A DNA stretch of 64,000 nt from JAGOTP01 sp964598725 (GCA_964598725.1 CAZRCW010000001.1:863722-927721), one strand, 5' to 3'. Shown: positions 42,216 to 52,063, numbered from the stretch's first letter. Notes: generated by a model from the sequence alone, not told the origin. Translations and numbers: made by a program.

Positions 42216-44234
42216 ATGACGTCTTTCTTCCAAACCCTTTTAAAGAAAAAGGCTCTCATCGTCGTAGTCGCGCTCGGTCTCGTTGGTGGCGGTGTTGCCT
42301 GGGCCAAGACCCGCAAACCGACACTCCCCCTTCGTTATGTCATCGCAACCGCTTCGAAAGGGTCGATTGTTACAGCGATTTCTGGTAGTGGTCAGGTGTC
42401 GGGCGAAAATCAGATTGATCTTAAACCGACGGTCTCCGCTCAGATCGTGAAAATGTTTGTTACACCTGGACAGTCGGTTTCGAGCAGTCAGCCCCTTTTT
42501 TTACTAGACCCAAAGGAGGGCCAGAAAGCCGTACGTGATGCGGCCCGCGCGGTCAGCGATGCGCAGATTTCCTTATCTTCATCCGAACTCTCGCTGAAGA
42601 AACTTCAAGAACCGCCGGATGCCGTCAGTCTTTTGCAAGCGGAGAACTCGGTCAAACAGGCACAACGCACTTTGGACGAATTACGTGAGCCAGCCGACCC
42701 ACTCGATCTCCGTCAGGCCGAATCGGATCTACAGGCGCAACAGGATAACGCCAAGCTCTCAAGCGATGGTGCTACGCCTAAAATCGTTCGCGATACGTAT
42801 GACAATGCGGTGGCGACCTTAAAGAGCACGTCACAGACGATCATCCAGACCTTGGCGAGTGCCGATAATGTCTTGGGTGTCGATCGTTCGACGGCGAATA
42901 GCAGCTATCAGCAACAGCTCTCCGCGCAAGATTCAGTAAAACTCGAGACCACGCGCCAGCTGTACAAACAGACCAGCGGACCTGCACGCGCCCTAAAAAC
43001 GTTGACCGATGGCATGAAGATTAAAGATGAGCCGACGGCTAACATCGAAACGGCCATAGATCAAACCCAAGACGTTCTCCAGCAGATGGATAAGCTGACC
43101 GCCGGAGTCTACGATGTTCTTCAAGCAACCGTGTCGTCGGCCGTATTAACCGACAGCACACTCAGCGGTCTGCGAAGTACGGCTCAAAGCGATCGCTCGA
43201 CGATCAACGGCCGCCTGACCTCAATGAATTCGCTGACCCAAGCGATCGATGACGCTAAAGACAGTTACGAAACAGCTCTGCGCAACGTCGATAAGGCACA
43301 ACTTGCTCTTGATAAGCTAAAGAAAGGGCCGGAAGCGCGTGATATCGCGTCTGCCGAAGAACGTGTCCAAGAAGCCCAGGCATCGCTCGACAAACTCAAG
43401 AAGGGACCAGAAGCGCTGGATATCTTGAGCGCGCAGAACACCATCAATCAGCGTCATGCGTCTGTCACTGACGCACAGAACAAACTGCGTGATGCTCAAG
43501 ACGTCTTGGCAAATTACACGGTACGTGCCCCATTCGATGGCATCATCGCCAAGATCAATGTAAAAGAAAAAGATCAGGCTTCGCCTTCGACTGCTCTCGC
43601 GACCGTCCTGACACATGCCAAAGTGGCACAGGTTACATTGAATGAAGTGGACGTCTCGAAAATCAAAGTCGGCCAGAAAGCCACGCTCACCTTTGACGCC
43701 GTTACCGATCTTACGATTGCCGGCACGGTAAGCGAAGTCGACTCAATCGGAACCGTAAGCCAAGGTGTCGTCAGCTACAACGTAAAGATTCTCTTCATCA
43801 CACAAGATGATCGCATCAAAACGGGTATGAGCGTATCCGCCTCTATCATCACCGATTCTCGGGTTGATGTTCTTACCGTCCCGAACGCCGCACTGAGCAA
43901 TGGCAGCGTACGCGTGCTCGCCGGGGTCGATCAGGCGGCTGTCGGAAATGCACAAGGCGTTGAATCTACGAGTCTTCCAGAAGTACGGACGGTTCAGGCT
44001 GGGCTTTCGAACGATCAATCGACCGAGATTCTCTCAGGACTGAATGAAGGCGAATTGATTGTCACACGCGTCATCGATCCGAATATTCAAACGACGACAG
44101 CCGCGCGTGCAGGAGCACAAGCTGGCGCCACCACCGGGCTACGCATTCCAGGACTTACAACAGGCGGCGGTGCTGCCGCAGGTGCAACTTTCGGTGGTGG
44201 CGGAGGGAACTTCACTCGTCCAGCCGGTCGTTAA
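42216..44234 (+). CDS. MacA/HlyD-type efflux adaptor with very long coiled-coil hairpin
   Basis: A 672-residue periplasmic-adaptor-like protein, far longer than the usual 370-400. N-terminal anchor (ALIVVVALGLVGGGVAWA), then lipoyl/barrel halves: SGSGQVSGENQIDLKPTVSA near residue 55 and VRAPFDGIIAKINVKEKDQA near 440. Between them lies about 370 residues of coiled coil with repeated LDKLKKGPEA-type units (LDELREPADPLDLRQAES, LDKLKKGPEARDIASAEE, LDKLKKGPEALDILSAQN). A C-terminal barrel follows, then an Ala/Gly-rich tail (GGGAAAGATFGGGGGNF). It works with the ABC ATPase and permease downstream. Confidence 0.88.
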   Translation: MTSFFQTLLKKKALIVVVALGLVGGGVAWAKTRKPTLPLRYVIATASKGSIVTAISGSGQVSGENQIDLKPTVSAQIVKMFVTPGQSVSSSQPLFLLDPKEGQKAVRDAARAVSDAQISLSSSELSLKKLQEPPDAVSLLQAENSVKQAQRTLDELREPADPLDLRQAESDLQAQQDNAKLSSDGATPKIVRDTYDNAVATLKSTSQTIIQTLASADNVLGVDRSTANSSYQQQLSAQDSVKLETTRQLYKQTSGPARALKTLTDGMKIKDEPTANIETAIDQTQDVLQQMDKLTAGVYDVLQATVSSAVLTDSTLSGLRSTAQSDRSTINGRLTSMNSLTQAIDDAKDSYETALRNVDKAQLALDKLKKGPEARDIASAEERVQEAQASLDKLKKGPEALDILSAQNTINQRHASVTDAQNKLRDAQDVLANYTVRAPFDGIIAKINVKEKDQASPSTALATVLTHAKVAQVTLNEVDVSKIKVGQKATLTFDAVTDLTIAGTVSEVDSIGTVSQGVVSYNVKILFITQDDRIKTGMSVSASIITDSRVDVLTVPNAALSNGSVRVLAGVDQAAVGNAQGVESTSLPEVRTVQAGLSNDQSTEILSGLNEGELIVTRVIDPNIQTTTAARAGAQAGATTGLRIPGLTTGGGAAAGATFGGGGGNFTRPAGR

Positions 44235-44237
44235 CCT

Positions 44238-44945
44238 ATGATCGAAGCTAGAGATTTAGTAAAAGAATACACAACCGGTAAAGAAGTAACGCGGATCTTG
44301 AAAGGGGTCTCTTTCTCGATCAAAAAGGGAGAGTTTGTGGCCATCATGGGTCCTTCAGGATCTGGGAAATCCACACTCATGCATATTATTGGCGCGCTCG
44401 ATACACCCACCTCAGGAACGTATCTACTCGATGGCGAGGATGTGTCGTCGTTACCCGCCGATGAGCTTGCCCGCATTCGGAAAAGTAAAATCGGCTTCGT
44501 CTTTCAGGCGTTTCATCTTCTTCCACGCACAACCGCCTTGCGCAACGTTGCCTTGCCTCTGATCTACGCCAAAATACCAGCTGAGGAACGCGCTGAACGG
44601 GCAGCGAAGGCCCTCATCGCTTCCGGCCTGTCTCCTGATAAGCATCTCAACCTCTCAAACCAACTCTCCGGTGGACAGATGCAACGTGTTGCCATCGCCC
44701 GCGCACTCGTGAACGATCCAGCGATTATTCTAGCCGACGAACCGACCGGCAACCTCGACTCGAAAACGGGAGATTTGGTATTGGGAACGTTTCAAGAGCT
44801 CCACAAACAAGGTCGCACGATCATTTTGATCACGCACGAACCGTATGTCGCAGAACACGCCGAACGGATCTTGGTGATCCGTGACGGTGAGCTTGTCGAA
44901 GATCGAAAGAACGCGAATATGCGTAAGCAAACTGCCCACGTATGA
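44238..44945 (+). CDS. ABC transporter ATP-binding protein, MacB/LolD type
   Basis: A 235-residue ATPase: Walker A GPSGSGKS (about residue 38), Q-loop GFVFQAFHLLPRTTALRN, signature LSGGQMQRVAIARAL, Walker B IILADEPTGNLDSKTGD, and His switch LITHE. It powers the permease encoded next, with which it overlaps by 4 nt, for export or extrusion from the membrane. Confidence 0.95.
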   Translation: MIEARDLVKEYTTGKEVTRILKGVSFSIKKGEFVAIMGPSGSGKSTLMHIIGALDTPTSGTYLLDGEDVSSLPADELARIRKSKIGFVFQAFHLLPRTTALRNVALPLIYAKIPAEERAERAAKALIASGLSPDKHLNLSNQLSGGQMQRVAIARALVNDPAIILADEPTGNLDSKTGDLVLGTFQELHKQGRTIILITHEPYVAEHAERILVIRDGELVEDRKNANMRKQTAHV

Positions 44946-46162
44946 AGCCACTCGATCAGCTCGCTGAAATCTATTTGGGCGTGTCCTCCAACAAGGTACG
45001 CTCTGGCTTAACGATGCTGGGCATTGTGATCGGGATCGCTTCGGTGATTGCGATGTTATCGATTGGCCAAGGGGCGAAGGCACAGATTGAAACGAACATC
45101 CAATCGATTGGCTCGAACTTGTTGCTGGTCATGCCTGGACAACAGCGTGCGGTTGGTGCGACGGCAAGTGCGGGTCGCGGTTCGGCTCAAACGCTGACCC
45201 AAGCCGATGCGGTTGCCTTAAACGGAACAGAGGGCGTGCTCGCGGTTGCTCCAGAATCCTCCCGTCGCTACCAAGTCACGAGCCGTGGGAAGAACACGAA
45301 TACACAAATCGTAGGCACATCCCCTGCCTACCTCACCGTTCGTAGCTTAAACATTGAAAGTGGCGCGTTCTTCAGCGACGCTCAAGTGACATCACGCGCA
45401 AAGGTAGCCATTCTCGGGCCAACGACTCGTAATGACTTGTTCGGCGAAGGGACAACTCCCATCGGTGAACGCATCCGCATCAACGGCATGGACTTCACCA
45501 TCATCGGCATCACCGCGGCCAAAGGTGGTTCTGGACTCTCAAACCAAGATGATACGATCTTTATTCCGGTTACAACAATGGGTGCTTTTCTGACCGGAAA
45601 CGAATCGGTAAGCACCATTAGCATTCAAGCCAAGGACGCCGCCTCCATGACCAGCGCACAAGCAGCTGTCACAAACGTTCTTCTTGATCGTCACAAAATT
45701 TCCAATCCCGAACTAGCTGATTTCAGTATTCTGAACCAATCCGACTTGGTCAGCGCGGCCTCAAGTATCACCGATACCTTCACCGCCCTGCTCGCCTCAA
45801 TCGCCGGCATTTCCTTGCTGGTCGGCGGCATTGGCATCATGAACATGATGCTCACGACCGTCACCGAACGCACCCGAGAGATCGGCCTGCGTCAGGCGAT
45901 CGGCGCCGAGAAGACCGAGATCATCGGCCAATTCCTGGGCGAAGCGATTCTCCTCACCGTCATGGGTGGGACGATCGGTATTCTCCTGGGCTACGGGATC
46001 TCGAAGATCCTAAGCTCGCTCATGCAAATGCCAACGGTGGTCTCGTGGACATCGGTGGCGCTCGCCGTGAGCGTGTCAGTCGGGATCGGACTCGTGTTCG
46101 GGTTCTACCCGGCGCGTCGGGCAGCGAAACTTAATCCTATTGAAGCTTTACGTTATGAATAG
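44942..46162 (+). CDS. MacB-type ABC permease
   Basis: A 406-residue permease of the FtsX/MacB group. First helix LTMLGIVIGIASVIAMLSIG, a large extracytoplasmic MacB-core domain at about residues 55-275, then three helices (ITDTFTALLASIAGISLLVG, FLGEAILLTVMGGTIGILLG, VALAVSVSVGIGLVFGFYP) with the conserved TERTREIGLRQAIGA. It pairs with the ATPase and the long adaptor; substrate unknown, candidates being antimicrobial peptides, lipoproteins or macrolides. Confidence 0.93.
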   Translation: MKPLDQLAEIYLGVSSNKVRSGLTMLGIVIGIASVIAMLSIGQGAKAQIETNIQSIGSNLLLVMPGQQRAVGATASAGRGSAQTLTQADAVALNGTEGVLAVAPESSRRYQVTSRGKNTNTQIVGTSPAYLTVRSLNIESGAFFSDAQVTSRAKVAILGPTTRNDLFGEGTTPIGERIRINGMDFTIIGITAAKGGSGLSNQDDTIFIPVTTMGAFLTGNESVSTISIQAKDAASMTSAQAAVTNVLLDRHKISNPELADFSILNQSDLVSAASSITDTFTALLASIAGISLLVGGIGIMNMMLTTVTERTREIGLRQAIGAEKTEIIGQFLGEAILLTVMGGTIGILLGYGISKILSSLMQMPTVVSWTSVALAVSVSVGIGLVFGFYPARRAAKLNPIEALRYE

Positions 46163-46667
46163 CAACAAGTTCTTTATCTCCCTCATTATCGCAGTCATTG
46201 CTGCGGGTGGTCTCGGCTTTTACGGTGGAATGGTCTACGGCAAGAAACAAGCGCCAACAGCAACGGCCGCCGGTCGCTTTGCAAACGGTGCCGCCGGTGC
46301 CCGCGGGCAAGGCTTCGGCAATGCAACTGGTGGTCCAGCCGGACGTCTCGCAGGAGCGGGTGGGAATGCTTCAGTCGGCGAAATCGCCGCCAAAGACGAT
46401 ACGAGCGTCACGTTGAAATTGATGGACGGCGGATCTAAAGTCGTTCTTTTCTCTTCATCAACCCATGTCGGCAAGATGTCAGATGGGACAACGAGTGATC
46501 TCACGACCGGCACGAACGTGATGGTCACGGGTACAACCAACCAAGATGGCAGCATCACCGCATCGAACATTCAGATTCGCCCAGCCAGTTCAACGGACAT
46601 GTTCATGATGCGCGGCGGTGCAGGCGGACAGGTCGGACAGCCACCAGCCGGAGCTCCAGTGCGCTAA
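46155..46667 (+). CDS. DUF5666-like anchored protein closing the export operon
   Basis: A 170-residue protein with an N-terminal helix (FFISLIIAVIAAGGLGFYGG), a long Gly/Ala-rich linker (GRFANGAAGARGQGFGNATG), and a beta domain (VGEIAAKDDTSVTLKLMDGG, GTNVMVTGTTNQDGSITASN) like the product of 41754-42203. It ends in a Met/Gly/Pro-rich tail. The start at 46155 overlaps the permease stop by 8 nt. Confidence 0.75.
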   Translation: MNSNKFFISLIIAVIAAGGLGFYGGMVYGKKQAPTATAAGRFANGAAGARGQGFGNATGGPAGRLAGAGGNASVGEIAAKDDTSVTLKLMDGGSKVVLFSSSTHVGKMSDGTTSDLTTGTNVMVTGTTNQDGSITASNIQIRPASSTDMFMMRGGAGGQVGQPPAGAPVR

Positions 46668-46680
46668 ATCTTCTACAGAG

Positions 46681-46713
46681 ATCAAAAACGGACCTCATGG
46701 TCCGTTTTTTGAT
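46681..46713. terminator. Terminator of the sigma-MacAB operon
   Basis: AAAAACGGACC-tcat-GGTCCGTTTTTT; a U-run follows on the plus strand and an A-run lies upstream, so it also serves the convergent Nudix gene. Confidence 0.92.
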
Positions 46714-46715
46714 GA

Positions 46716-47150
46716 CTAGTTGCGTGTTGCTAGGTAAGCCTCAAACGCACGCGCCAGATTCTCGATGATTGGCTCGGTTTTATAGTCCTTAGGATCAATC
46801 CAGCGAACTTCCATATGATCATCGCTTAGGGCGACCTCAGACGTTGCGTCGCAAGTGACACGGAAGAAGACCCCAACAATCTGCCACGCTTCGCCGCGAA
46901 CGGTTGGTCGCCACTCACCGACATAGATTGGCTCGTGAATGGTCGCTTCGAGCCCGGTCTCCTCTTTCACTTCACGACGAAGCGCCTCATCGAACTTCTC
47001 GCCCGGGTTCAAACGGCCGCCTGGAACATCAAATTTTCCGGCGTTTGTTCCATCGGCGTACTGAGCGGATTCGCGGAGCACCAAGATTTTCCCATCGCGC
47101 TCAATGAAAGCTTTCGTTGCAATAAACAGTTTTGGAGGAATATCAGACAT
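46716..47150 (-). CDS. Nudix hydrolase
   Basis: A 144-residue protein with Nudix box GRLNPGEKFDEALRREVKEE (then TGLE) at about residues 45-68 and FIERDGKILVLRESA before it. It could sanitise oxidised nucleotides or process a nucleotide sugar; specificity unknown. Monocistronic and divergent from the ABC-F gene. Confidence 0.92.
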   Translation of the reverse strand: MSDIPPKLFIATKAFIERDGKILVLRESAQYADGTNAGKFDVPGGRLNPGEKFDEALRREVKEETGLEATIHEPIYVGEWRPTVRGEAWQIVGVFFRVTCDATSEVALSDDHMEVRWIDPKDYKTEPIIENLARAFEAYLATRN

Positions 47151-47220
47151 ATGAAGCGAAGAATACCAAGCCGTCTCGGCCTAGCAAATATCCCTCATTT
47201 CAGGCAGACTCTTCTGCAAG

Positions 47221-48999
47221 ATGACGTTGCTCCAAATCCAGGAACTGACCAAGTCCTACGGACTCCAACATGTGCTTGATGGGGTCAATCTTACGATTGC
47301 CGACGGACAGAAGATCGGTCTCATCGGTCGCAACGGTGCCGGCAAATCAACGCTCATGCGCATCATCGCCGGCAAAGAAGCGGCTGATGCCGGAGAAGTC
47401 CGGACGTTCGACGGTTGCTCGATCGGCTACTTGGAACAACACGCTGAGTTTCCAGAAGACGTCAGCGTTGAAGCGTACCTGGAAGAAAAAAGCGGTAAAC
47501 CGGCTTGGTCGTGCGCCAAAGAAGCCGCTCGCTTCGGCTTGAAGAAAGAGCACTTGGTGAAACCCTGCACCGCGCTCTCCGGTGGTTATCGGATGCGTAT
47601 TCTATTGACGTTACTCGCCCTCGCCGATCCGGAACTCTTGTTGTTGGATGAACCGACCAACCACTTGGATCTGCAAACGCAGTTCTTTCTCGAAGCCTGG
47701 CTAAACGAATTCCGCCATGCCTGTTTGATCATTTCTCACGATCGAACTTTTTTGAAGAATGTCTGCGATCGTACGATCGAGCTTGAACGTGGCAAAGCGA
47801 CGACCTTTCCGGGGGACGTCGATACCTATCAGCAATACAAAGAAGAACGCGACCGCATGCGCGATCGCTTTAATAAGAACATCGAAGAGCAGCGTTCACA
47901 TTTAGAAGAATTTATTATTCGATTCCGTGCCAAGGCTTCCAAAGCAACGCAAGCACAATCGAAGATGAAGCAGTTACGTAAACTGCATTCGATTGAAATC
48001 GACCCTCCCCTGCCGACGATTCGCTTACGCATTCCGCAAGTTGAATTCCGCAAAACCTTTTCTATCCGCACACATGAGCTTGCGATCGGCTATGGCGAAA
48101 AACGCATCGCTTCTGGCATAACGTTCGAAATCCAACGCGGCGAACGGATCGCCATTGTCGGTGAAAACGGGCAGGGAAAATCTACCTTACTCAAAACACT
48201 CTCCGAACAGATTCCTCCACTCGATGGGACATTTACACTCGCCAATCGTTTGAAGGCCGCCGTCTACGCGCAGCACGTAACCGAATCGCTCGATCCGAAA
48301 CTGACGGTCATGCAGCATTTGGAAGGCGCATCCGACATGGCGGTGCAACGTCAGGATCTTTTGCAACTCGCGAGCGACTTCTTGTTCCGTGAGGATGATT
48401 TGGATAAACCTATTTCGGTCTTGAGCGGTGGCGAGCGCTCCCGTTTGTGTTTGGCCGGACTCCTGCTCGGCCGACCTGATATTTTATTACTTGACGAACC
48501 GACCAACCATTTGGACATGGAAACGACGGAGGCGCTGGCGGAGGCGCTGACACGTTGGAAAGGCACCGTGCTGTTTGTCAGTCACGCGCGTACGTTTGTG
48601 AAAGCCTTGGCGACCGGTTTAATTGAAGTTCGTGATGGAAAAGCCGGAATCGATCCGCGTGGGTACGATGAATACGTTTCCGATACGCGTCGTGAGCTCA
48701 TGCCGTTGGATGAGGTAGATTTTGCCGAAGAAGAACGCAAACAAGAAAAGCGTTTACGTCATGAACGTCAGCAAGAGTTGAAACGACTACTCAAGACAAC
48801 TGAGAAACAGCTAGATGAATCTGGAAAGAAACGCCAGAGACTTCTGGATGAATATGCGAAAGATCCTCTCAGCTACTCCGCCGAACGTCAGCGAGACCTC
48901 CATCAGACTGAGACGATTCTGGCACACGCAGAACATGAATGGCTCAAGCTTCAGGAGGAGCTCCAAGCCCTAGAGATGACTCGCTTGCGGGAAGATTAA
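47221..48999 (+). CDS. ABC-F ATPase (ribosome-associated type)
   Basis: A 592-residue soluble protein with two ABC cassettes: Walker A GRNGAGKS and GENGQGKS, signatures LSGGYRMRI and LSGGERSRLCLAG, Walker B LLLLDEPTNHLDLQ and ILLLDEPTNHLDME. A basic inter-domain linker (RFRAKASKATQAQSKMKQLR) and a long C-terminal coiled coil from about residue 510 are present. No membrane domain. ABC-F proteins act on ribosomes as translation factors or antibiotic protectors; the coiled coil is reminiscent of Uup. Confidence 0.93.
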   Translation: MTLLQIQELTKSYGLQHVLDGVNLTIADGQKIGLIGRNGAGKSTLMRIIAGKEAADAGEVRTFDGCSIGYLEQHAEFPEDVSVEAYLEEKSGKPAWSCAKEAARFGLKKEHLVKPCTALSGGYRMRILLTLLALADPELLLLDEPTNHLDLQTQFFLEAWLNEFRHACLIISHDRTFLKNVCDRTIELERGKATTFPGDVDTYQQYKEERDRMRDRFNKNIEEQRSHLEEFIIRFRAKASKATQAQSKMKQLRKLHSIEIDPPLPTIRLRIPQVEFRKTFSIRTHELAIGYGEKRIASGITFEIQRGERIAIVGENGQGKSTLLKTLSEQIPPLDGTFTLANRLKAAVYAQHVTESLDPKLTVMQHLEGASDMAVQRQDLLQLASDFLFREDDLDKPISVLSGGERSRLCLAGLLLGRPDILLLDEPTNHLDMETTEALAEALTRWKGTVLFVSHARTFVKALATGLIEVRDGKAGIDPRGYDEYVSDTRRELMPLDEVDFAEEERKQEKRLRHERQQELKRLLKTTEKQLDESGKKRQRLLDEYAKDPLSYSAERQRDLHQTETILAHAEHEWLKLQEELQALEMTRLRED

Positions 49000-49033
49000 A
49001 AGACGAGTAGTCTGCGCGACTAGGAGGTTTCTC

Positions 49034-49555
49034 ATGAGAGGTATGGCGACGGCCCTTTTGGGCCCCATGGTCTTCGTTGGCGCTCCCCGGCGCACCACCA
49101 CCTTCCGTACGGCTGGGCGCGGCGACAAGCCGATTCTGCCCAGCCAGATCCCCAAGGGACGCGGCCGCAGCGCCCAGCACAACGCGCTCTGGATCAAGCA
49201 GGTCGTCGCGGAGCGCAAGACCAAGAACCGCGAGGCACGAGGCGTGGGCAAGTGGTCCGCGCCGCGCACGCTCCTCGAGATCGCAGAAGAGGGCCGGATG
49301 CTGGCCACCAAGAGCCAACAGCGCGGCGCTGAGATCGAGAAGCGAGCTCACGAGGAGGACGTCGCCACCCTGCGACATCTCCGAACCATTCGCGACAACC
49401 ACATCTGGGTTATTCAAACCTGGCATGGCCTGTCTCGCTCTCTGCGCGAGCTGGTCGAGGGCGGTACCCCGTCCACCGCTGGGCGCATCGCCTGGCGCGA
49501 GAGGGTCGAGGCCGTCAAGCAGTCGCTGCTGGAGAACCTCGGCATCCGCTACTGA
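49034..49555 (+). CDS. Hypothetical cassette protein, helical and basic
   Basis: A 173-residue protein not recognised. The basic N-terminal third (RRTTTFRTAGRGDKP, KGRGRSAQHNALWIKQVVAE) is followed by mostly alpha-helical sequence (EIAEEGRMLATKSQQRGAEI, WRERVEAVKQSLLENLGIRY). It could bind nucleic acid; that is a guess from composition. SD TAGGAGG sits 6-10 nt before the start at 49034. GC-rich codons contrast with the ABC-F and Nudix genes on either side. A nested hairpin ends the unit. Confidence 0.7.
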   Translation: MRGMATALLGPMVFVGAPRRTTTFRTAGRGDKPILPSQIPKGRGRSAQHNALWIKQVVAERKTKNREARGVGKWSAPRTLLEIAEEGRMLATKSQQRGAEIEKRAHEEDVATLRHLRTIRDNHIWVIQTWHGLSRSLRELVEGGTPSTAGRIAWRERVEAVKQSLLENLGIRY

Positions 49556-49621
49556 GTCCGAGCTCCGCTCGTCGACCAGTACGCCTTCAGACATCACCAG
49601 CGAGCCTCTCTCGCTGCAGAC

Positions 49622-49678
49622 CCCGGTCGCAATCGTGTTCGTGTCTCTCACGAACTGGCGGCCGGGCGTTCCATTTTT
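49622..49678 (+). terminator. Nested hairpin terminator of the 49034 gene
   Basis: CCCGG/CCGGG (49622-49626 / 49662-49666) enclose GTTCGTG-tctct-CACGAAC (49637-49655). CGTTCCATTTTT follows. Confidence 0.75.
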
Positions 49679-49723
49679 AAGAGAAAATTCCGTTCTCAGA
49701 GTACGCTTGCTACACTCATTTTC

Positions 49724-50179
49724 ATGTCCCAAGACCAAGAATCCTACGTCTTTAAAATTGCCACTAGCTACGCCGGCCTTGAACCTATTACCCAAGCCTA
49801 CGGCGTCTGCTTGAATGAGAAAAATGAAGTCTTGCTTCAGAAACATCCGAACCGCCCCTGGAACATTCCCGGCGGCAAACCAGAACCGGGTGAAACCTAC
49901 GAAGAAGCCTTGATCCGTGAAGTCTACGAAGAAACCAACGTACGCGTCGATCAACCGAGGCTCTTCGGCTATCAAGAAGTGTGGGTTGAGGGAAAGATCA
50001 AATGCTACCAGCTCCGCTATATCGCCCGTGTCACCGCCATCGACGAACGACAACCTGATCCGGATGAAGGCGTGATGCGCGAGCGAATGTTCGTTCCGCT
50101 GAACGAAGCGACCAAGCATATCCCCTATCCTCAGTACGCGGAGATCTTCAAAGCCGTTGCCGACTCTATCCAAGCCTAA
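49724..50179 (+). CDS. Nudix hydrolase
   Basis: A 151-residue protein with Nudix box GGKPEPGETYEEALIREVYE (then ETNV) at about residues 48-71, after LLQKHPNRPWNIPGG. Third Nudix protein in the window. TGC-TACACT ends 9 nt before the ATG, so the mRNA is probably leaderless. It is followed 26 nt later by pepF. Confidence 0.92.
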   Translation: MSQDQESYVFKIATSYAGLEPITQAYGVCLNEKNEVLLQKHPNRPWNIPGGKPEPGETYEEALIREVYEETNVRVDQPRLFGYQEVWVEGKIKCYQLRYIARVTAIDERQPDPDEGVMRERMFVPLNEATKHIPYPQYAEIFKAVADSIQA

Positions 50180-50205
50180 GTTTCTAGCCTATTCTCTTGT
50201 CTGCT

Positions 50206-52053
50206 ATGCCCTCCAAAACTCCTGCTTCTAAGAAGGTCTCGAAGCCTGGTCTTCCCTCCTGGAACCTCAGCGATCTGTACGCTTCGATTACCGATCCCAA
50301 GATCGAGCAACAATTGACACGTTCTAAGGCTCAAGCTGAGAAGTTCCAAAAAACGTATCGCGGAACGATTGCGAAGCTCGCCAAGCAACCAAACGAGATA
50401 AAAAAGGCGATGAAAGCCTACGAGGCCATCATCCAGGAATACGCCAAGCCACAGATCTACGCCGCCTTGGTCCATTCAGCGGATTCGTTGAACCCAGAGA
50501 ATGGTGCCTTCATGCAGCGCGTCGATGTGAAGAGCTTGGAGATTTCGAAAGCGATTTTGTTCTTTGAGCTCGAACTTGGTGCACTGCCGGCCGCGACTTT
50601 AAAGAAGCTTATCGCTTCCAAAGAACTCGCGAACTACGCACACTACCTTTCACGCATTCAGGACTATCAGCCACATCGTTTGGACCAAGCCCGTGAAGAG
50701 CTCTTGAACGACTTATCCGTGAGCAGTAGTACCGCCTTCGGCCGCTTGTTTGATGAGGAAATGTCGCGTACCAAGTTCATGGCTCCAGGCAAGAAAACAA
50801 AAGAGCCAACCGCCTCGCGTGAAGAGATTCTTCAGGGTGTGAGCCATGCCGATCGTGCTGTCCGTAAAGCGTCCGCCGATAGCTTGACCGAAGGTCTTAA
50901 GACAAAAGCCCACGTGATCACCTTCATCACGAACACGCTTCTCCAGCATAAACAAACAATCGACCGCTATCGGAACTACGCCTCGCCGGAAGATGCCCAG
51001 CACATGGCGAACGAAACCGATCAAGCCACGGTCGAAGCCATGACAGAGACGATCACCAAGCACTACCCGATGGTGGCGCGTTATTACCAGTTCAAGAAAA
51101 AACTCTTGAAGCTGCCAACACTGGTTGACTACGATCGCTACGCTCCGCTCCCTCGCTCAACCACGACCTTCACCTACGAACAAGCCAAGAAGATCGTGCT
51201 CGATGCCTTCCGTCGCTTCTCACCGGTGATGGCCGACCAAGCCGAAGCATTCTTTAAGAACAACTGGATCGACGCTGCGGCTCGTCCCGGCAAACGCGGC
51301 GGCGCCTTTTGCATGTTCAACACAACGGACCTACATCCCTATGTCCTCGTGAATTACAAAGGCGAGATGAAAGATGTTTCGACGCTTGCCCACGAACTCG
51401 GTCATGCGGTTCACGCCTGTCTCGCACGTAAGCAGAGCTACTTGAACTTCGACATGCCATTGACGTTCGCAGAAACAGCCAGTGTCTTCGGCGAAATGCT
51501 CGTGTTCGATGCCCTCCGTGAACACATCACCGATCCAAAAGAGAAGCTCGCGCTTCACCTTCAGAAGATTGAGGAGACCTTCGCCACCGTCTTCCGCCAG
51601 ACAGCGATGCATCGTTTTGAGCAAGACATCCATGCCCTGTCGCGTGAAAAAGGCGAGCTCAAGACCGAAGAGATCAACGAACGTTGGCTCGTCCGTCAGC
51701 GTGAAATGTTCGGCTCGTCGGTGACGATGCGTGAAGATTATGGCTACTGGTGGATCTACATCAACCACTTCATCGATCGTCCGTTCTATGTCTACTCGTA
51801 TCCGTTCGGCGAGATCCTAACCTTGTCCCTCTTCGCCCAGTATCGTAAACAAGGACAAGCGTTCGTCACGAAATACATTGAACTGTTAAGCGCTGGCGGT
51901 TCGAAGACACCTGCTCAATTCCTCAAACCATTCGGTATTGATCTCAAAGACAAGAGTTTCTGGGAACAAGGGTTGGCTTACGTTGAGGAGTTGATCAACG
52001 AAACAATCGCCTTAGCGGAACAGGTCGAGAAAGCTGATAAAAAGAAGAAATAG
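50206..52053 (+). CDS. pepF: Oligoendopeptidase F (M3B metallopeptidase)
   Basis: A 615-residue cytoplasmic zinc peptidase. The metal site is HELGHAVHACL at about residue 390, with the third ligand in FAETASVFGEML about 25 residues later. The N-terminal helical domain (about residues 25-200) and the Y-rich substrate region near the C-terminus (YGYWWIYINHFIDRPFYVYS) match PepF. It degrades short peptides, probably recycling imported or signal peptides. The ATG at 50206 is chosen; a TTG at 50197 is in frame. Confidence 0.95.
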   Translation: MPSKTPASKKVSKPGLPSWNLSDLYASITDPKIEQQLTRSKAQAEKFQKTYRGTIAKLAKQPNEIKKAMKAYEAIIQEYAKPQIYAALVHSADSLNPENGAFMQRVDVKSLEISKAILFFELELGALPAATLKKLIASKELANYAHYLSRIQDYQPHRLDQAREELLNDLSVSSSTAFGRLFDEEMSRTKFMAPGKKTKEPTASREEILQGVSHADRAVRKASADSLTEGLKTKAHVITFITNTLLQHKQTIDRYRNYASPEDAQHMANETDQATVEAMTETITKHYPMVARYYQFKKKLLKLPTLVDYDRYAPLPRSTTTFTYEQAKKIVLDAFRRFSPVMADQAEAFFKNNWIDAAARPGKRGGAFCMFNTTDLHPYVLVNYKGEMKDVSTLAHELGHAVHACLARKQSYLNFDMPLTFAETASVFGEMLVFDALREHITDPKEKLALHLQKIEETFATVFRQTAMHRFEQDIHALSREKGELKTEEINERWLVRQREMFGSSVTMREDYGYWWIYINHFIDRPFYVYSYPFGEILTLSLFAQYRKQGQAFVTKYIELLSAGGSKTPAQFLKPFGIDLKDKSFWEQGLAYVEELINETIALAEQVEKADKKKK

Positions 52054-52063
52054 CTCAGGGAAA

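Noticed and set aside
48944..50173. 409-codon minus-strand frame across the 49034 and Nudix genes
   Set aside because: Antisense to two SD- or motif-supported genes; spans a terminator.
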